DNA from: Bacillota bacterium
Lineage (GTDB): Bacteria > Bacillota > Clostridia > Acetivibrionales > DSM-1351
Direction: 5' to 3'
Length of the DNA stretch: 7,934 nucleotides
Assembly: GCA_023397905.1 (NCBI GenBank)
Contig: JAEWSZ010000161.1
Coordinates: 1 to 7,934 of the forward strand
The position numbers were made by a program, and so were the translations under genes. Under the pieces are notes generated by a model. The model saw only the letters and a program-made list of their open reading frames with translations, ran no database searches and had not been told where the DNA came from. The stretch's first letter is position 1. Each line of letters opens with the position of its first letter. Below, piece after piece: positions 4,749-7,934 of this stretch.

Positions 4749-7535
4749 TTAGATAACATCCGCACATCTCTTGCAAAGTGTAGGATGCTTTTCATCCTTG
4801 CCCACGTATTCGCTGTACATCCAGCATCTTTCGCACTTTTCGCCTGCAGCCTGTTCTACCGCAACTTTTATACCCGGCAGTTCCTCGCCCTTTTGAGCCT
4901 CGGCCGGCGCATCCTTTAATGCTTTGACTTCCGCATCGGAGACAATGAATATTGTAACAAGCTGGTCCTCTATGCTCTTTACGAACTCCAGGTCCTTGCC
5001 GTCCGCAAAAATTGTCACTTTTGCATTCAGGGAATGGCCTATGGTCTTATTTGTCCTTGCAACCTCCAGGGCCTTTGAAACATCCGAACGGAGGGCAAGT
5101 ATTCTGTCCCACTTCTCAGCCAGGGCATTGTCAATATACTTTTCATTTACTTCAGGCCAGCTGTTGAGCTGAACGCTTTGGGTATCATCCGAAGCCCTGT
5201 GAGGCATGAACTGCCATATCTCCTCAGTCGTAAATGCCAGCACCGGCGTGAGCATCCTGACCAGCGCCTGCAGTATTTCATACATCACCGTCTGAGCCGC
5301 TCTTCTCTCCTTTGAATCAGGCTTTGAAGTATAGAGCCGGTCCTTTATTATATCAAGGTAGAAATTGCTCATGTCCACAACACAGAAATTGTGTATTGCG
5401 TGGAACATCAGATGGAATTCATATGTGCCGTAAGCCTCATTTACCTTTTTTATAAGGTTGGTGAGCTTGTAGAGCGCCCACCTGTCAAGCTCGCCCATTT
5501 CACCGTAGTCAACGCTGTCGGTATCCGGGTTGAAGCCGTTTATATTCCCCAGAATATATCTGGCCGTATTTCTTATCTTCCTGTAAACCTCGGACAACTG
5601 CTTCAATAAATCCTTGGATATCTTGATATCCGTGGTGTAGTCGGAGGAAGCAACCCAGAGCCTCAGAATATCGGCGCCGTATTCTTTTATAACATCGGCG
5701 GGGTCAATTCCGTTCCCCAGCGATTTGGACATCTTTCTCTTTTCTTCATCTATAACATAGCCGTGTGTCAGAACCTTCTTGTAAGGCGCCTTTCCTCTTG
5801 TTGCCACAGAGGTCAGCAATGAAGACTGGAACCATCCGCGGTGCTGATCGCTGCCTTCCAGGTACAGGTCCGCCGGCCAGTGCAGATCTTTATTTGTTTC
5901 AAGAACCGCCGCATGGCTGGAGCCGCTGTCGAACCACACGTCCATTATATCGGTTTCCTTTGTGAATTCGTGGTGTCCGCATGAGCATTTGGTACCCTCA
6001 GGCAATATTTCGGAAGCCTCCATTGCGTACCAGCTGTTTGAGCCCTTCTTTCTGAACAGGTCCGAAACGGCCTTTATGCTTGCGTCTGTAATCAGTTCCT
6101 TTCCGCAGTCCTTGCAATAGAATATTGGAATTGGAACGCCCCAGATCCTCTGTCTGGAAATACACCAGTCGCCCCTGTCCCTGACCATGCTTGTTATTCT
6201 TTCCTGGCCCCATTCGGGAATCCACTTGACTGTCTTTATGGCCTCCAGCGCTTCATCTCTGAAACTGTCGATGGAAGCAAACCACTGTTCCGTTGCACGG
6301 AAAATGATGGGCTCCTTGCATCTCCAGCAATGGGGGTACTGGTGGGCTATTTTTTCCGATGCCAGCAGCCTTCCGTCCTGAGTCAGCCTTTCTATTATCA
6401 ACGGGTTTGACTTGTTATAATACAATCCTGCAAATGGGCCTGCCTCTTTTGTCAGATATCCCTTGCTGTCTACCGGAACAATTGTGGGTATCTTGTATTT
6501 CTGGCAGACAATAAAGTCCTCCGCTCCGTGTCCGGGAGCAGTATGAACACATCCCGTGCCCGCTTCCAGCGTTACATGGTCGCCGAGTATAACCACCGAA
6601 TCCCTGTCCAGGAACGGATGCCGGCACAGGATACCTTCGAGCTGTTTGCCCTGGTATTTTGCAACGGCCTCATACGCTGTTATGCCCGCCGCCTTCATTG
6701 TGTTCTCAACCAGTTCCGTTGCCAGAACATAGTATTCACCGTTTGCCTTAACCACGGAATATTCAAAATTTTCATTCAGACAGATTGCCAGGTTGGCAGG
6801 CAGAGTCCAGGTGGTTGTGGTCCATATTACAAAATTGACCTTATCCTTATCCGCCACGCCGTTGAATATACCCTTATCGTCCCTTACCTGGAACTTGACA
6901 TAGATTGACACAGTGGTGTCGTCGGCATATTCAATTTCAGCCTCTGCCAGCGCGGTCTCACAGTCCGGACACCAGTATACGGGCTTTAAGCCCTTGTATA
7001 TATGGCCCTTCTTTGCCATTTCTCCGAATACCTCTATCTGTATGGCCTCAAATTCCGGCTTCAGCGTTATATATGGATTTTCCCAATCCCCTCTTACGCC
7101 AAGGCGTTTGAAGGCGCTTCTCTGTATATCAAGATACTTCATCGCAAAGCCCTCGCAGGCTTCTCTGAACACTACCGGGCCAACTTCATGCCTGTTGAGA
7201 CCAAGCTCCTTTATAGCCCTTTGCTCTATGGGAAGGCCATGGGTATCCCAACCAGGAACATATGGAGTATAATGGCCTGTCATGCTGTAGTATTTTACGA
7301 TCATATCCTTTAAAATCTTATTTAAGGATGTGCCCAGGTGTATTCCTCCGTTGGCATACGGAGGGCCGTCGTGCAGTATAAAGCTGGGCTTGCCCTTTGT
7401 TTTTTCCAACTGCTTGTGGTAAATGTCCATTTCTTCCCACTTTTGAAGGAATTCAGGCTCTCTCTGAGGGAGATTGGCTCTCATTGGGAAATCTGTCTGA
7501 GGCAGATTCAAAGTTTTTCCATAATCTTCTGACAT
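4749..7535 (-). CDS. ileS: Isoleucyl-tRNA synthetase
   Basis: 928-residue class I synthetase that charges tRNA-Ile with isoleucine. In order: the HIGH-type motif reads HLGT at residues 66-69, within HDGPPYANGGIHLGTSLNKILKD; the CP1 editing domain (about 190-410) has WTTTTWTLPAN at 238-248 and GTGCVHTAPGHGAED at 326-340, with Asp340 as the conserved editing aspartate; WCISRQRIWG is at 457-466; a cysteine set at Cys474/Cys477/Cys517/Cys519 may bind zinc; GSDQHRGWF at 561-569 precedes KMSKS at 601-605; then the anticodon domain and a C-terminal zinc finger with Cys901, Cys904, Cys921 and Cys924. The C-terminal zinc module is that of the bacterial type I (IleS1) form. An ATG six codons upstream (7553) is open in frame, but AAGGAG (7542-7547) lies between the two, six bases before the ATG at 7535, so 7535 is the likely start. 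A T-box leader controls it. Confidence 0.97.
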   Translation of the reverse strand: MSEDYGKTLNLPQTDFPMRANLPQREPEFLQKWEEMDIYHKQLEKTKGKPSFILHDGPPYANGGIHLGTSLNKILKDMIVKYYSMTGHYTPYVPGWDTHGLPIEQRAIKELGLNRHEVGPVVFREACEGFAMKYLDIQRSAFKRLGVRGDWENPYITLKPEFEAIQIEVFGEMAKKGHIYKGLKPVYWCPDCETALAEAEIEYADDTTVSIYVKFQVRDDKGIFNGVADKDKVNFVIWTTTTWTLPANLAICLNENFEYSVVKANGEYYVLATELVENTMKAAGITAYEAVAKYQGKQLEGILCRHPFLDRDSVVILGDHVTLEAGTGCVHTAPGHGAEDFIVCQKYKIPTIVPVDSKGYLTKEAGPFAGLYYNKSNPLIIERLTQDGRLLASEKIAHQYPHCWRCKEPIIFRATEQWFASIDSFRDEALEAIKTVKWIPEWGQERITSMVRDRGDWCISRQRIWGVPIPIFYCKDCGKELITDASIKAVSDLFRKKGSNSWYAMEASEILPEGTKCSCGHHEFTKETDIMDVWFDSGSSHAAVLETNKDLHWPADLYLEGSDQHRGWFQSSLLTSVATRGKAPYKKVLTHGYVIDEEKRKMSKSLGNGIDPADVIKEYGADILRLWVASSDYTTDIKISKDLLKQLSEVYRKIRNTARYILGNINGFNPDTDSVDYGEMGELDRWALYKLTNLIKKVNEAYGTYEFHLMFHAIHNFCVVDMSNFYLDIIKDRLYTSKPDSKERRAAQTVMYEILQALVRMLTPVLAFTTEEIWQFMPHRASDDTQSVQLNSWPEVNEKYIDNALAEKWDRILALRSDVSKALEVARTNKTIGHSLNAKVTIFADGKDLEFVKSIEDQLVTIFIVSDAEVKALKDAPAEAQKGEELPGIKVAVEQAAGEKCERCWMYSEYVGKDEKHPTLCKRCADVI

Positions 7536-7541
7536 TTTTAT

Positions 7542-7547
7542 CTCCTT
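7542..7547 (-). promoter_or_regulatory. Ribosome binding site that fixes the ileS start
   Basis: AAGGAG on the minus strand, part of GGAAGGAG, ends six bases before the ATG at 7535. The alternative in-frame ATG at 7551-7553 precedes this site and has no purine-rich site ahead of it, so the longer reading (934 residues) is probably wrong. Confidence 0.85.
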
Positions 7548-7626
7548 CCGCATGGCTGATTCAAATTCAGATCCACGCCAATTACTTTTTTATTTAAATA
7601 CTATCCGTATTTTCAGGTCCGCCCAT

Positions 7627-7677
7627 AAATAAAGCCCCGTTCCCGGGTCAATTTTACTGACTCTCAAGGGACGAAGC
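7627..7677 (-). terminator. T-box regulated terminator of the ileS leader
   Basis: On the minus strand GCTTCGTCCC (7668-7677) pairs with GGGAACGGGGC (7634-7644) through ten pairs, two of them G-T wobbles, with one bulged A. An inner GTCA/TGAC helix (7658-7661 with 7647-7650) closes the loop. TTTATTTAT follows. The 5' arm shares TTCGTCCC with the antiterminator, so the two structures exclude one another, as in transcriptional T-box switches. The interrupted T-tract suggests a leaky terminator. About 90 bases separate it from the ileS ATG. Confidence 0.85.
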
Positions 7678-7858
7678 TGTTTCGCGGTACCACCCAATTT
7701 ATTTTGCCACATGTTAATTTTTTAATTCCGCTGCACCACAACGATATAGAAGTTATGAAAATTCATATGCGTTTCGCGCAAAAATCCTCTTTCACACCAA
7801 TATCATTGAAATTAATCGTGACAATAATCACTTCATTTTATAACGGCTCGTCACCGGC
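7627..7858 (-). promoter_or_regulatory. T-box riboswitch, ileS leader
   Basis: The leader RNA binds tRNA-Ile and lets transcription continue into ileS when the tRNA is uncharged. The diagnostic core GGGTGGTACCGCG is at 7683-7695. The antiterminator forms from GGG (7693-7695) with CCC (7668-7670) and GCGAA (7681-7685) with TTCGT (7671-7675), leaving the TGGT bulge (7689-7692) to pair with an ACCA tRNA end; the discriminator A this implies fits tRNA-Ile. The upstream part is less clear. CAATGATAT (7800-7808) can pair with ATATCGTTG (7739-7747), enclosing further short helices (for example TGCG/CGCA at 7777-7780 and 7768-7771), which could be a short Stem I. An Ile codon ATC (7743-7745) lies in its 3' arm, but I cannot assign the specifier loop with confidence. 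The true 5' end may lie beyond 7858. The region 7554-7626 after the terminator holds the ileS ribosome site and nothing else recognisable. Confidence 0.9.
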
Positions 7859-7934
7859 TCACCCTAATTTAAGGACCTGTACTGTTTGATCCCGTATTTC
7901 AGGCTGCAACTCATGGATGATTTTCAAAAGCTTG
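7859..7934 (-). CDS. Possible C-terminus of an unrecognised upstream gene
   Basis: An open frame entering from the right edge ends at TGA (7859-7861) after 24 complete codons. The last residues read HELQPEIRDQTVQVLKLG, a polar, protein-like, probably helical stretch with ordinary codon use. I do not recognise the protein. In Clostridia a cell-division gene such as divIVA often precedes ileS, but nothing here confirms that. A run this short can be open by chance. The alternative is that these bases are the 5' part of the ileS T-box: AGTA (7880-7883) and GGTGACGAGCC (7845-7855) resemble Stem I motifs, although I could not find the 3' strand that should pair with them. Confidence 0.4.
   Translation of the reverse strand, partial: KLLKIIHELQPEIRDQTVQVLKLG

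Noticed and set aside
4586..4795. Minus-strand frame of 69 codons spanning the ileS-aroB gap
   Set aside because: It overlaps the ends of both real genes in other frames, has no ribosome site and contains the inverted repeats.
7818..7831. Small hairpin GTGA/TCAC as a terminator for the gene entering from the right
   Set aside because: Only four base pairs and no T-run; too weak to call.
7837..7842. TATAAA as a -10 box for the ileS leader
   Set aside because: No -35 match at 16-18 bases upstream and no TG extension. It could still be the promoter, but the sequence does not support a call.

Overview
All genes supported here lie on the minus strand and read right to left. The window looks chromosomal, from a spore-forming member of the Clostridia. 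The evidence is a T-box leader ahead of ileS, a YteA-family (TraR/DksA-type) zinc-finger protein, a DUF5665 membrane protein, strong GGAGG-type ribosome binding sites, and a base composition near 50% GC in the stretches counted. The species cannot be named.

From the right edge (upstream) to the left edge (downstream): 7859-7934 may be the last 24 codons of an unrecognised upstream gene, or the start of the ileS leader. 7627-7858 is an isoleucyl-tRNA synthetase T-box leader with a clear antiterminator and terminator. 4749-7535 is ileS. A 98-base gap with two inverted repeats leads to aroB (3571-4650), which ends in a strong hairpin terminator. A probable new promoter then drives a DUF5665 small membrane protein (3104-3406) and the YteA-family zinc-finger protein (2414-3049), and a second hairpin terminator follows. 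An extended -10 promoter drives a Cof-type HAD phosphatase (1462-2277). A near-consensus sigma-A promoter lies just after that gene and drives a Gfo/Idh/MocA oxidoreductase (403-1365), followed five bases later by the N-terminal 132 codons of a threonine aldolase-like PLP enzyme that runs off the left edge.

Functionally these are ordinary metabolic and housekeeping genes in four or five short transcription units: translation (ileS, controlled by uncharged tRNA-Ile), chorismate synthesis (aroB), a probable sporulation-linked pair (DUF5665 and YteA family), a phosphatase of unknown substrate, and a coupled dehydrogenase/aldolase pair. I see no defence system, mobile element, CRISPR array or rRNA/tRNA gene. 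The points most worth a second look are the hard-to-assign 5' half of the T-box leader, the two inverted repeats between ileS and aroB, the HLGT form of the ileS HIGH motif, and the raised GC content of the threonine aldolase-like gene.
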